Positions 54,528 to 63,566 of a stretch of 64,000 nucleotides of DNA are shown here, in pieces. The notes beneath the pieces are model-generated. The model did no database searches and had not been told where the DNA came from. It saw only the letters and a list, made by a program, of their open reading frames with translations. The stretch lies in the NCBI GenBank assembly GCA_022827185.1, contig JAJDTM010000005.1, positions 472,595 to 536,594 on the forward strand, written 5' to 3'. The DNA is from Candidatus Poribacteria bacterium. Lineage in GTDB: Bacteria; Poribacteria; WGA-4E; WGA-3G. Both the position numbers and the translations under genes were made by a program. Each line of letters starts with the position of its first letter. Within the stretch, counting starts at the first letter, position 1.

Positions 54528-55844
54528 ATGAAAAACGATAAGAAAACAATCTTTGGGTGGTGCATGTACGACTGGGCAAATTCAGCGTACATCACGACCG
54601 CTGCCGTCGCTCTATTGCCCGATTATTTCGCGAGAGCCGTTGTCGGAGAAGCTGGTGTTGACATCCTCGGCACGAATGTGAGCGCTACAGCATTGTGGAG
54701 TTTTATGTTGGGTGGGGCGGCGTTTATCGTTTTCCTCTTTGCACCCGTACTGGGTGCAGTTGCCGATTTTTCCTCAGCGAAGAAGCGGTTTCTCACCAGC
54801 TTCGCATATATGGGCAGTCTCTTAGCAACCCTGCTCTTTTTTTGTGAATCTGGTGATGTGACCTTGACAATCGTGTTGTTTGTCAGTACGCAAGTCTGCT
54901 TTGTGGGTGCTAATGTCTTCTACGACGCGTTTTTACCGCAGATCGCCTCTGAAGACAAACTGGATGCTGTCTCTGCCAGAGGCTACGCGTTCGGTTATAT
55001 TGGCGGTTCGCTGCAATTTGGTATCGCCCTCGGACTTATTGCGATGCATGAGACTGTCGGTATTAGCCTGACGCTGGCAGCACGCATCGGGATGGCGATG
55101 ACAGGGATCTGGTGGGCAGGTTGGACGCTGTTGACGATGAAATATCTAAAAGAGGAAAAAACACCTTACGCACTACCAGAAAAGTATCAGCATCAGCCGA
55201 AAATTTTAGCGTATCTCACCATCGGTATCAGCCGGACAGTCGCAACCGCGAAAAAGGTCGGACGCTTTAAACACCTTACGCTCTTCCTCATCGCCTATAT
55301 GATATACAACGACGGTATCCACACGGTTACCAGCATGGCGACGATTTATGGTACTGAAGAATTAAAACTTACGACGACAGAACTCATGGTGACACTCCTA
55401 CTTGTTCAAGTTGTTGCGATAGGAGGGGCGTTTCTCTTTAGTCGGCTTGCGAGTCGTATTGGTACCAAGCGATCTGTGATGTTCGCCCTGGTGCTGTGGA
55501 GTGGTGTCGTCACTTACGGCTATTTCATCCATACAGCGACAGAGTTCTTTATCTTGGGTATGGTTGTCGGTGTTGTCCTCGGCGGGACGCAAGCGTTGAG
55601 TCGCTCCTTCTATGGCGCGATGATTCCAGAAGAGGCAAGCGCAGAGTTCTACGGATTTTATTCTGTCTTTAGCAAGTTTTCCTCAATTTGGGGACCTATG
55701 ACGTTTGGCGTTATCAAGCAGATTACAGGGAGCGCACGCCTCGCTATTATTTCATTGATGATTTTCTTTATTGTCGGATTGGTCCTGCTCGGTTTTGTGG
55801 ATGAGGCGAAGGCAAAAGCAGATAGGGATAGGTTTGCATTCTGA
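54528..55844 (+). CDS. UMF1-type MFS transporter
   Basis: A 438-residue membrane protein with about twelve helices. The N-terminal FGWCMYDWANSAYITTAAVA is the UMF1/Atg22-like signature; the loop between helices 2 and 3 (VLGAVADFSSAKKRFLTS) is the MFS motif A equivalent; SRSFYGAMIPEEASAEFYGFY marks the C-terminal half. Members are thought to export or exchange amino acids or peptides across the membrane; the bacterial substrate is not known. No operon partner. AGGAG lies 5 nt before the ATG. Confidence 0.9.
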   Translation: MKNDKKTIFGWCMYDWANSAYITTAAVALLPDYFARAVVGEAGVDILGTNVSATALWSFMLGGAAFIVFLFAPVLGAVADFSSAKKRFLTSFAYMGSLLATLLFFCESGDVTLTIVLFVSTQVCFVGANVFYDAFLPQIASEDKLDAVSARGYAFGYIGGSLQFGIALGLIAMHETVGISLTLAARIGMAMTGIWWAGWTLLTMKYLKEEKTPYALPEKYQHQPKILAYLTIGISRTVATAKKVGRFKHLTLFLIAYMIYNDGIHTVTSMATIYGTEELKLTTTELMVTLLLVQVVAIGGAFLFSRLASRIGTKRSVMFALVLWSGVVTYGYFIHTATEFFILGMVVGVVLGGTQALSRSFYGAMIPEEASAEFYGFYSVFSKFSSIWGPMTFGVIKQITGSARLAIISLMIFFIVGLVLLGFVDEAKAKADRDRFAF

Positions 55845-56082
55845 TTTTAAAAAAAATATCGCCTATTTTGGCGGAAATACGAGAAAAAAGGAAAAATTTT
55901 TTAAAAATTCTGCAAAAGGCCCTTAACTTTTCCTGTTTCATCTTTATAATTAAGATAACGAGCATTTCATGGATGACGAATTGATATTTTCAACTTGTCT
56001 GAGAAAAAAGAGAAGACAGAATGTTTCCGGTATAGATCCGTATGCGTTCTTGTCGCAATAATTTCTCAAAGGAGAATAAAAA

Positions 56083-56571
56083 ATGAAATCTACGAAATAT
56101 CGCCAAGTACTACCAATACACCTTTTAGCCATATTTGGATTATCCATAATATGTGGGTGTTCGGGATTGGGGTCGAAAAAAATTGAACGTCCCCAAGTTC
56201 CGCCCGATATTCCGTTTCCTGTAGCTTGGCTACAACCTGAAAAAAAAGCTGTGCGTATTGATGAGTTGACCCAGCGAGAACTGTGGGGGCTCGTTGTGCT
56301 TAAGAAATGGAATGAAGGGTCCCGTGATTTTGTTGGGACTGACATGGATATGAATACTGGAAAAGTCTATTTGTACTATCCAAATGTTGTTTATGTCAAA
56401 TGGGAGGATACCCAACTGCCTGATGGCACAATCACTAAACATGCCTCTAAAATTTCAGGAGGTGATAGCACAATTACAGACCAAGTCAGCGAGGGAATAC
56501 TTCCCCCAGGCGTGCTGGTATTAGACATGGATGCTTCGGGCATAGATCCGTATGTGTACCTATTAGACTGA
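56083..56571 (+). CDS. Small lipoprotein
   Basis: A 162-residue lipoprotein with lipobox LSIICGC at residue 25 (LLAIFGLSIICGC). The mature protein is mainly beta (GTDMDMNTGKVYLYYPNVVY) and has no recognised domain. AAAGGAG lies 7 nt before ATG. The SUMF1-like gene begins 27 nt downstream, so the two likely form an operon. Attached to the inner or outer membrane; role unknown. Confidence 0.7.
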   Translation: MKSTKYRQVLPIHLLAIFGLSIICGCSGLGSKKIERPQVPPDIPFPVAWLQPEKKAVRIDELTQRELWGLVVLKKWNEGSRDFVGTDMDMNTGKVYLYYPNVVYVKWEDTQLPDGTITKHASKISGGDSTITDQVSEGILPPGVLVLDMDASGIDPYVYLLD

Positions 56572-56598
56572 ACTGAATTACCGTTGGCACTTCAAACC

Positions 56599-57495
56599 AT
56601 GACCCTTATACAGAAGAAAATACGCATTATTGCTGTAATATTTGCCGTTTTTGGCATAAGTGTGTTATTCATCTTCTTACACAATGAGGACTTGCAGGAG
56701 ACAGCCGTCTATAATCATGAATCTACGACGCTCCCCGCGCCAAAAGGTATGCTGCTAATTCCAGCAGGTGAATTTGAGATGGGAATTAACTATCCAGATG
56801 CATCGCCTAATGACGAACAGCCAGTGTATACTGTTCATGTTGATGCTTTCTTCATAGATAAGAATGAAGTTACTAATGCAGAATACAAGCAATTTCTCAT
56901 TGAAAATCCCCAGTGGCAAAAAGAACATATTGATGAAAGATTACATAACGGCAATTATCTCGCAACTTGGAATGGAAACAACTATCCCGACGGGAAAAGC
57001 GATCATCCCGTAAATCACGTGAGTTGGTACGCTGCAATGGCTTACGCAAAGTGGAGAGGAAAGCGTCTACCAACAGAGGTTGAATGGGAACGTGCTGCAC
57101 GCGGAGACTTAGAAAGAAAAAAGTATCCGTGGGGCAATAAAATTACTGCTACAGATGCTAACTATAATGATAATATTGGTTATTCCACGCCTGTTGGTAA
57201 GTACCCTCCGAATGCTTATGGCGTGTATGACATGGCAGGTAATGTGTGGGAGTGGTGTTTAGATGAACATGAATTCGGTCACTATGATTCTTTTTCTGCT
57301 AACACGACTGTAGGTATAACGAATTGGCTCATGGATAATTTCACAAATGTTAATAGCAATCGCGTGTTTCGTGGCGGTTCTTGGGCGAGTAAAGCAGCGT
57401 CTGTGCGGTGTGCCTCTCGTCTCGTAATATCTCCATCAGAAGCATACTTCGGTGTCGGTTTGCGTTGTGCGATGACAGCCACACCTTTCAAATAA
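56599..57495 (+). CDS. Membrane-anchored SUMF1/FGE-sulfatase-like domain protein
   Basis: A 298-residue protein: membrane helix at residues 8-27 (IIAVIFAVFGISVLFIFLH), then a SUMF1-like domain (GMLLIPAGEFEMGINY, DKNEVTNAEYKQFL, HPVNHVSWYAAMAYAKWRGK, RLPTEVEWERAARG, DMAGNVWEWCLDE, VFRGGSWASKAASVRCASR). True FGE uses a redox-active cysteine pair in a C-terminal CN-Y-C-x-R-Y-R block; that block is absent here, so it probably does not activate the sulfatase at 33966. Other SUMF1-like proteins are non-catalytic or act in other pathways. TTG at 56584 is an alternative start; neither start has a strong ribosome-binding site. Confidence 0.8.
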   Translation: MTLIQKKIRIIAVIFAVFGISVLFIFLHNEDLQETAVYNHESTTLPAPKGMLLIPAGEFEMGINYPDASPNDEQPVYTVHVDAFFIDKNEVTNAEYKQFLIENPQWQKEHIDERLHNGNYLATWNGNNYPDGKSDHPVNHVSWYAAMAYAKWRGKRLPTEVEWERAARGDLERKKYPWGNKITATDANYNDNIGYSTPVGKYPPNAYGVYDMAGNVWEWCLDEHEFGHYDSFSANTTVGITNWLMDNFTNVNSNRVFRGGSWASKAASVRCASRLVISPSEAYFGVGLRCAMTATPFK

Positions 57496-57497
57496 TA

Positions 57498-57522
57498 AAG
57501 GGACGACACAAGGTCGTCCCTT
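57498..57522. terminator. Bidirectional terminator hairpin
   Basis: AAGGGACGAC-ACAAG-GTCGTCCCTT, a 10-bp perfect stem between convergent genes. Confidence 0.6.
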
Positions 57523-57584
57523 CCCACGTTAACTCTATCGTGGCAAAACTGGCGCGTTTCCGAAGCGCGCCTGCAACGCGTCCG

Positions 57585-58460
57585 TTAATTCGACAATTCA
57601 AAGATAATCGGGAGTTCAAGTCGTAGGCTATTCCCCTCTTGCCCTTCAGGGAAAGCCGGATACGGCACAGCGTTTTGGACTGCAGCGAGTGCAGCGTTGT
57701 CAAGTGCCTTTGACCCAGAAGAATCCGTAACTTCTGGGTTCCGAATGGTGCCGTCTTTGAAAAGCGTAAACCGAACTGTTGTTGTCGTTCCGTCGTCGAG
57801 ATTCCGCACGCGTGGCGGGAACCGTTGTACCTGTTTTATCCGATCCCGGACCGCTTTCAAGAATTCGTTAAATGACTGTTTCGCATCACCTAAATTGACG
57901 GAAGCGAGTTCTAAGTTACCGGGGTCGTTGAATTCCGTTTGTGCAAGACTCGTTCCCATATCCATTCTCGCCACCAAACTTGTGCTTTCAAACTTCGGCA
58001 CTTCAAACTTCGGCATCGTTGTAACGATATTTGCCTGTTGTTGCGTTGCTCTAAACAGATTTTTGCCGATGCCTGCGATACTCGGTGCCATCACAGGACG
58101 TGTCGGTGCCTCACTCGTTGGTAGCGTAAAACGCGCGTTCCCGACCGGAATCTTAGCACTCGTTGTAACAGGTTGCCCCTTCGGGACCCGAATCTTAGAA
58201 AACTTCGGCTTGCTCGGTTTCCGTGTTGTCCGAGGCGGGGTCCGGCGTTTCGGCTGCGGTTTCTCGGCTTCCAAAACGACACTCTCTACTTTATCATTGT
58301 TCATCTCCAACACGGTTTTCCGAACAAAGTAGATAGCACCGACAATAATCCCGATTGCGTGGAGTCCGATGGCGAAGCTGCTTGCGATTCGCATCGCTTT
58401 TCGTTTCCGTTGTTGGGCGGCTTCTCGATTCTGCCGCTGGACATCAGCCATAGTTTTCAT
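57585..58460 (-). CDS. TonB-family energy transducer
   Basis: A 291-residue TonB-like protein: membrane helix at residues 25-45 (ASSFAIGLHAIGIIVGAIYF), a Pro/Lys-rich span (PQPKRRTPPRTTRKPSKPKF) and a C-terminal TonB/TonB_C domain (RVRNLDDGTTTTVRFTLFKD then GTIRNPEVTDSSGSKALD, AALAAVQNAVPYPAFPEG). It transmits proton-motive force to outer-membrane receptors. The start at 58460 follows AAAGGA; the ATG six codons earlier is not used. It is downstream of the TonB-dependent receptor at 60720-63566 on the same strand, and probably serves it. Confidence 0.88.
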   Translation of the reverse strand: MKTMADVQRQNREAAQQRKRKAMRIASSFAIGLHAIGIIVGAIYFVRKTVLEMNNDKVESVVLEAEKPQPKRRTPPRTTRKPSKPKFSKIRVPKGQPVTTSAKIPVGNARFTLPTSEAPTRPVMAPSIAGIGKNLFRATQQQANIVTTMPKFEVPKFESTSLVARMDMGTSLAQTEFNDPGNLELASVNLGDAKQSFNEFLKAVRDRIKQVQRFPPRVRNLDDGTTTTVRFTLFKDGTIRNPEVTDSSGSKALDNAALAAVQNAVPYPAFPEGQEGNSLRLELPIIFELSN

Positions 58461-58543
58461 ATTTTTTCCTTTCAGCATTTGTAAGTGTGCTATATCAAGT
58501 CAGGACTTACGCATTTTTCTATGATAACCTATGTATTACGCAC

Positions 58544-58572
58544 TGCTGGCGGGGTTTCAAACCCCGCCAGCA
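58544..58572. repeat. Perfect palindrome (14-bp arms)
   Basis: TGCTGGCGGGGTTT-C-AAACCCCGCCAGCA between the TonB and lipoprotein genes. It follows CAGGACTTACGCA, a sequence also found at the end of the 63635 element. It may act as a terminator or a REP unit. Confidence 0.6.
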
Positions 58573-58599
58573 AGGAGGATGCGCAAGCTCTATCAGTAA

Positions 58600-59133
58600 T
58601 TAGTCTTCATAACTCAGTAACTTACATCTGTCATCTTTAACAACGACCGAGCCGAGTATCTTCAAATCCCGTTTTTCTCCGGCGGCGTTCTGTAACGTCA
58701 AAACGGTTCCACGTAAAAGTTGGAACGCATCGTAAGTCTCTTGCGGTCGGTCAAAGCGGATGGCAACGAACTTTAGATTGCGTCCGCCGTAACGGTCGAT
58801 CCACTTTTTCATCCCGATGTTACATTTCTTATTCATGTTTGACCACGCAAAATCGCCCGGAAAATTACTGGGCGGACGGCTTGCGGGAAATTCGGGCCAA
58901 ATCCAGCCGAAAAATTCTTCGCGTTGTACACGCAAGCGGTTCAACTGCTCAATATTTTTATTATTCAGTGCCTCAACGACTGCCAGACCGAGTTGGTCTG
59001 GCGAGTGTAGGGGTTGGGTAACCCAACCCCTACGATTCGGTTTCTCACAGCCTATCGCACTGCTGTAGACGAGCAGGACGGCTAAAAGCACGTAAGATAT
59101 GATGCGGGCAGCGCGTTCACTACTTCTGCGCAC
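58600..59133 (-). CDS. Lipoprotein with an internal palindrome in its coding region
   Basis: A 177-residue lipoprotein: GTG start, lipobox SSAIGC at residue 29, mature protein with a small alpha/beta domain (KWIDRYGGRNLKFVAIRFDR, TVLTLQNAAGEKRDLKILGS). Codons 32-47 (RGWVTQPLHSPDQLGL) are encoded by two adjacent hairpins at 58982-59033, so part of the mature N-terminus is derived from repeat DNA (inference). The gene start overlaps the end of the beta-helix gene by 14 nt. Second to last gene of the TonB receptor operon. Confidence 0.7.
   Translation of the reverse strand: MRRSSERAARIISYVLLAVLLVYSSAIGCEKPNRRGWVTQPLHSPDQLGLAVVEALNNKNIEQLNRLRVQREEFFGWIWPEFPASRPPSNFPGDFAWSNMNKKCNIGMKKWIDRYGGRNLKFVAIRFDRPQETYDAFQLLRGTVLTLQNAAGEKRDLKILGSVVVKDDRCKLLSYED
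58982..59033. repeat. Two REP-like hairpins inside the lipoprotein CDS
   Basis: GCCAGACC-GAGTT-GGTCTGGC (58982-59002) and GTAGGGGTTGGGT-A-ACCCAACCCCTAC (59007-59033); both are perfect. Confidence 0.7.
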
Positions 59134-60490
59134 TCGTCGTCCACCCTGATGTCCAGTTATTGGACGGACTTACACCACCGATGAAGTTAACCGGTTCAAA
59201 GAAACCGTCAGCAGGTGGAGCCGCCGGAGACACGGCATTGGCACCTGCGCCGGGTGTGAAGTTCGGCGCGCTTTTGCTGAACGGACTCGCCAAGTTCGGA
59301 TCGGTTTCTTTGTTCCCGTTCGCGGCAGCGAAAGCGGCTTCGTCAAACCCGTCGTCGTCTTTTTCGTCGCCGAAATTGCCTTTTCCATTTTCAAAGAAAA
59401 TGCTGTTCTTAACAACCAATTTACCAGCATCTGCTTGTGCGTGCGTCGCTGCGTTGTTAATATCAAGTCCGACTTTGTTGAATCCAGTGACGATAAAGTT
59501 GGCATACATGCCAGCAGCACCTTCACGAATCAACATACCGTTATCGCTTTCGGGACCAGACGGATCACCAACGAGCGTTACGTTGTAGATAGTCGCAGCA
59601 GAACGCGGCGTCGCTTCGTTATCTTTGCTACTGTTATCGACTTCAAATCCGTTATCCGCGTCATCGCCATACTGTTGCGCAACCCAGAATTGACCTTTAC
59701 CTGTCCAGCCGTCTGTCCAGTCAAAGGAATCGTCGCGTGCACCCGTCACGAGGGCGTATTTAAGGTTGACGGTACCGCCGAACATCTCAATGCCATCATC
59801 TTGATTCATGTGTACTTGGACGTGATCTACAACAGTCCCGGACCCAACGCCTTGGAAGGCGATGCCGTTCAATTCGTTATCAGGGCTAAATTCGATACCT
59901 GCGTACTCAATACGGACATAGCGAAGTACGCCGCTGCTGTCCGCGGGGTTATTCCCACCGAACGCGCCAGTGTCACCTTCACCGAAAGTTAAACCTTGGT
60001 TCGTTGGCGCGCTACCGTTGATAATCAAGCCGCCCCATTGTCCGCGTGCGCGGGAACCTTCAAAGGCATCACTCGACATAATGATCGGAGCATCTTGGGT
60101 TCCGTCCGCCATAATCTTGGAACCTTGCGCAATAATAAGTGTGCCATTGCTCGCCTGTTCGCCATAAACTTTGACACCCGGTTCAATCGTTAACGTCGCG
60201 CCACCTTCAACAAATACGGCACCTCGCAGGAGGTAATCGTAATCTGCCGAAAGCACTTTATCGGCATTCAATTTGCCTTCAAGGACGACCACTTGACGGC
60301 CATCAATATCGATAACTGTTTCTTCCGAGACGAGTGTTTCATCGGGTTCGCCGGTCTCTTCTTCATCGCTACCACATCCGACAAAACCCAACGCTATACC
60401 AACCGCGAAAATAGCCATTAACTGGAACAACCAATTCTGATACAAACCCCTTTTACCTGTAGAAGCAGGGGTAGACCCAATATTTAACAT
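59120..60490 (-). CDS. Surface lipoprotein with right-handed beta-helix
   Basis: A 456-residue lipoprotein (lipobox GFVGC; mature GSDEEETGEPDE). From residue 75 it is a right-handed beta-helix: GGATLTIEPGVKVYG, NGTLIIAQGSKIMADG, RGQWGGLIINGSAP, VLRYVRIEYAGIEFSPDNEL, DHVQVHMNQDDGIEMFGGTV. This matches lipoproteins found next to TonB-dependent receptors in Bacteroidetes and Gammaproteobacteria, where they bind the ligand on the surface. It is directly downstream of the receptor gene (229-nt gap), and the small lipoprotein overlaps its 3' end. Ligand unknown. Confidence 0.85.
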   Translation of the reverse strand: MLNIGSTPASTGKRGLYQNWLFQLMAIFAVGIALGFVGCGSDEEETGEPDETLVSEETVIDIDGRQVVVLEGKLNADKVLSADYDYLLRGAVFVEGGATLTIEPGVKVYGEQASNGTLIIAQGSKIMADGTQDAPIIMSSDAFEGSRARGQWGGLIINGSAPTNQGLTFGEGDTGAFGGNNPADSSGVLRYVRIEYAGIEFSPDNELNGIAFQGVGSGTVVDHVQVHMNQDDGIEMFGGTVNLKYALVTGARDDSFDWTDGWTGKGQFWVAQQYGDDADNGFEVDNSSKDNEATPRSAATIYNVTLVGDPSGPESDNGMLIREGAAGMYANFIVTGFNKVGLDINNAATHAQADAGKLVVKNSIFFENGKGNFGDEKDDDGFDEAAFAAANGNKETDPNLASPFSKSAPNFTPGAGANAVSPAAPPADGFFEPVNFIGGVSPSNNWTSGWTTSAQK

Positions 60491-60719
60491 TAGCTAACTA
60501 AGCTCCTTTATTGTTTATTGTTTTTTGATGCCCAACCGATCAGACGGACAGGCACTAATAGTTGCGATTTAACAATGTCTATCGCCGTTGTAAATTTCTA
60601 TTACAATTAAGGATACACCTCAATTGTTGCAAGAAAATGACAATATTATGATTTTTTTTGCACTGTAAAAAAGCCTCTTTACTGACAGTTTTCGACGGCT
60701 GATTGCTGACAGCCATAAA

Positions 60720-63566
60720 CTACAAATTGTAACTGATGCCAAACGAGAACGATCTACCGAGCTTGTACTCAAGATAGGTGGCTTCTCCTATCTTGTAATG
60801 GACGTAGGGGTTAAGCAGGTTTTTCGCCGAAACGCTGAATTTGAAATGATTCGCAACCGTCCGACTAAAAGTCGCATCCAACTGTCCACGCGGTTGTTCG
60901 TACACATCTGGCACACCGTGATTCCCCACCTCAGAGAGCCTACGTCCGAAGATATTATAGGCAACCGCACTCGAAATGCCCCAGTTAGGATCTTCAAACC
61001 CGACCGAAATGTTAACAATGTAGGGACACTGTCCCTGTAACGGACGCTCCGAAGAGGTCTGGATGCCGATATCCTCTGGCAAAACGACTTGCGAGGAAAT
61101 CAGTGCAGTGTTGGTGTTGATCGAAAACTTGCTTAAAGCGTCTGTGAGAACGCCTAAATTCTGACGTGCCTCTATCTCCAGACCGTAGTTGTGCGCACCT
61201 TCTGCGTTTTCATAAGTGATTCGGACCTCTGCTTGTGGCTGAACGATCTGTTCAATCGGCTTTTGGAACCGCTTATAGAACGCACTTACCGCCAAAATGC
61301 CGCCGATTTGTGGAAAAGCCTCCCAGCGGAAATCGAAATTGTCAATCTGCGTCCGCTCTAAATCAGGATTCCCAAGAATCGTTCTACCGCCGACGAAATC
61401 TGTGAATTCAAACGGCGCGAGTTCACGGAAATCAGGACGTGTAATCGTTCGAGATGCCGCAAGCCGCAAATTCATCCGCTCTGTTAGACGATACGTCACA
61501 TTCAACCCCGGCAGCCAATCAAGTGTTTCCAAATTCGCGTTAATCTCTTTTCGAGTGGCAGCAAACGGATCGTAGGTTGTAACCTCTTGATTAGAAGACT
61601 CCAACCGGACCCCGGTCATGACCTGCCATTTGGCACTCAGCGGCAGATCGAGCATCATGTAACCCGAATAAATATTGTGGTCTGCCAAGTAATTGTCGGT
61701 AGAGCGGGTAGACTCACGCAACTCAAAAACACGCGGTGCTATATTTTGGCTTTGGAAAAGGATTTCGGGTGATTCAGACAGATTGACAGTAGCATCTACT
61801 TGGTCAGAAGGCAGGAATCTGAATCTGCGTACATCAAATGTCCGCGCTCTGTCTCGGAGCATTCCTCCGAATTTGAAGAGACCTTCCGTTCCGACACGAA
61901 CTTTCCAATCGGCGCGGGCGTTGTATTCATCATCCTCAAGATCGAAGAAGAATCGGCTACCACTTTGTGTGACATCACGGAATGTGTATGTCCCATCGCC
62001 TCTATCTTCGTAGATATTTTCACGTGTATCCGGTTCATCTCGCGCTGCACGTGAATACGTAAGCCGCCACTCCATAGACACATCCGGTTGTTCTGGTGCT
62101 TCCAGTGCAGGTTCACCGAAATTGAAATCGTGTGTCCCTGCGAGTTGTCCGGAGAAAAGTTGGCGTTCAACGTATCGGAGGCGCGTACTCCGCATATCCG
62201 TGTTTCTATCGGCATTGAAACCTTCCCATGTTCGGGTTTCATCTTCAGCCGTATGGGTGAAAAGTGTCCGTAGACTGGTCCGGTGTTCCGGTGAGAAGCG
62301 GAGACTCGTGTTTAGGACAGTCCCCCACTCTACCTCGTTCCCGGTCCGTTCAACGTTGTACGAGGTTACCGGTGAAAGCGTCTCGTTCAGCCCGATGCGG
62401 AAGGCGTTACGCACCTGCGTGCCGTAACTGTGACTGTTGCCATAGGAGATGACACCTAAGTAACCGAACTGTTTGCCAAAAATAGTATTGCTGTTGCCAA
62501 GACTGAATTTATAGCCTTGATTGATCGGCAGTGCCTGTCGTTCTGGCGACCAGACGTTTTCAAACGATTGTCCGAATTCCTGAATCTCCGCAGGTGTAAA
62601 GCCAGCGGGTGTGAAACGTCCACGCTCTCGGATGGGAACATCGGCTGCTCGATCTTGAATGATGTTCGGGAGTTTACGCGAACCGTCATCAAATCCCAAA
62701 AAGTCAAAGTCGCCACCCGGATAAATCAAACCCTCTTCCCCAGTTGCCTGTGTGTTAAAACCGGTTGACATGGATAAAGACATCGTCAACTCTTCAGGGA
62801 AATCTTTCGTAAATACTTGGACGGAACCGCCAGCGAAACCGCCGGGTTGGTCAGGTGAGAAGGTCTTTACCGTCTGCAAACTCGCGAGGAGACTTGCCGG
62901 GAAAATATCCATCGGCACAACCCGCCTGTTCGGTTCAGGACTCGGAATTTCGACATTGTTGAGGAGTGTGTTACTGTAACGCTCTCCCAACCCGCGCACG
63001 AATACATAACGTCCGCCAACGATGCTGACACCTGTCACCCGTTTAATAGCCTCACCCGCAGATGATGCAGGCAATCGGCTAATTTCTTCCGTACTGATGC
63101 TGTCCTCAATTCGGGAGCTGCGCATCCGTTGTTCAAGTAACCCACGCTCACTGGCTTGACTCAGTTGGACCGGCATCTTGATTGCATCGAGTTTCACGAC
63201 TTGCGGCACCAGTAGGACTCGAAGCGGTTCCGGCGTTTCCCCCGCTTTTATTTCAAGATCGGTAACGACATAGGTATTATAAAAGGGCGCGCTGGCATGG
63301 ATTTTATAAGTACCGACCGGTAATTCCAGCGAAAACGCACCTGTTTCATCGGTTGTCGTTCGGATTTGGCTATCAGCAACCCGAATTGTTACTGTCGTTA
63401 CCGGCAACTCAGTGTCGCTATCTACAACAATACCTGTTATTTTGATAAGTTGTTGCGTTTCATGGTTATCGGCATCTACTTCGCAGCATGTGAGTGCTGT
63501 GCCGATTAACAACAGTAACAAACTGATACGAAATCGTCCACCGAAGTGTGGAACTTGCAAACCCAT
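60720..63566 (-). CDS. TonB-dependent outer-membrane receptor with carboxypeptidase-regulatory-like domain
   Basis: A 948-residue receptor: signal peptide about residues 1-33, a CarboxypepD_reg-like domain (ITGIVVDSDTELPVTTVTIR, GAFSLELPVGTYKIHASA), plug (GRYVFVRGLGERYSNTLLNN, PGGFAGGSVQVFTKDFPEE) and a 22-strand barrel ending in YKLGRSFSFGISYNL, an aromatic-terminal strand. Such proteins import large substrates such as glycans or peptides. The start at 63566 has AGAGGA 9 nt upstream; 63584 is an alternative. It heads the operon with the beta-helix lipoprotein, the small lipoprotein and TonB. Confidence 0.93.
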   Translation of the reverse strand: MGLQVPHFGGRFRISLLLLLIGTALTCCEVDADNHETQQLIKITGIVVDSDTELPVTTVTIRVADSQIRTTTDETGAFSLELPVGTYKIHASAPFYNTYVVTDLEIKAGETPEPLRVLLVPQVVKLDAIKMPVQLSQASERGLLEQRMRSSRIEDSISTEEISRLPASSAGEAIKRVTGVSIVGGRYVFVRGLGERYSNTLLNNVEIPSPEPNRRVVPMDIFPASLLASLQTVKTFSPDQPGGFAGGSVQVFTKDFPEELTMSLSMSTGFNTQATGEEGLIYPGGDFDFLGFDDGSRKLPNIIQDRAADVPIRERGRFTPAGFTPAEIQEFGQSFENVWSPERQALPINQGYKFSLGNSNTIFGKQFGYLGVISYGNSHSYGTQVRNAFRIGLNETLSPVTSYNVERTGNEVEWGTVLNTSLRFSPEHRTSLRTLFTHTAEDETRTWEGFNADRNTDMRSTRLRYVERQLFSGQLAGTHDFNFGEPALEAPEQPDVSMEWRLTYSRAARDEPDTRENIYEDRGDGTYTFRDVTQSGSRFFFDLEDDEYNARADWKVRVGTEGLFKFGGMLRDRARTFDVRRFRFLPSDQVDATVNLSESPEILFQSQNIAPRVFELRESTRSTDNYLADHNIYSGYMMLDLPLSAKWQVMTGVRLESSNQEVTTYDPFAATRKEINANLETLDWLPGLNVTYRLTERMNLRLAASRTITRPDFRELAPFEFTDFVGGRTILGNPDLERTQIDNFDFRWEAFPQIGGILAVSAFYKRFQKPIEQIVQPQAEVRITYENAEGAHNYGLEIEARQNLGVLTDALSKFSINTNTALISSQVVLPEDIGIQTSSERPLQGQCPYIVNISVGFEDPNWGISSAVAYNIFGRRLSEVGNHGVPDVYEQPRGQLDATFSRTVANHFKFSVSAKNLLNPYVHYKIGEATYLEYKLGRSFSFGISYNL

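Noticed and set aside
56599..57495. Formylglycine-generating enzyme for the sulfatase
   Set aside because: The C-terminal cysteine block needed for catalysis is absent, and the sulfatase is 21 kb away.
57697..58332. 211-codon plus-strand frame
   Set aside because: Antisense to the TonB gene, whose Pro/Lys/Arg-rich span makes long open antisense frames.
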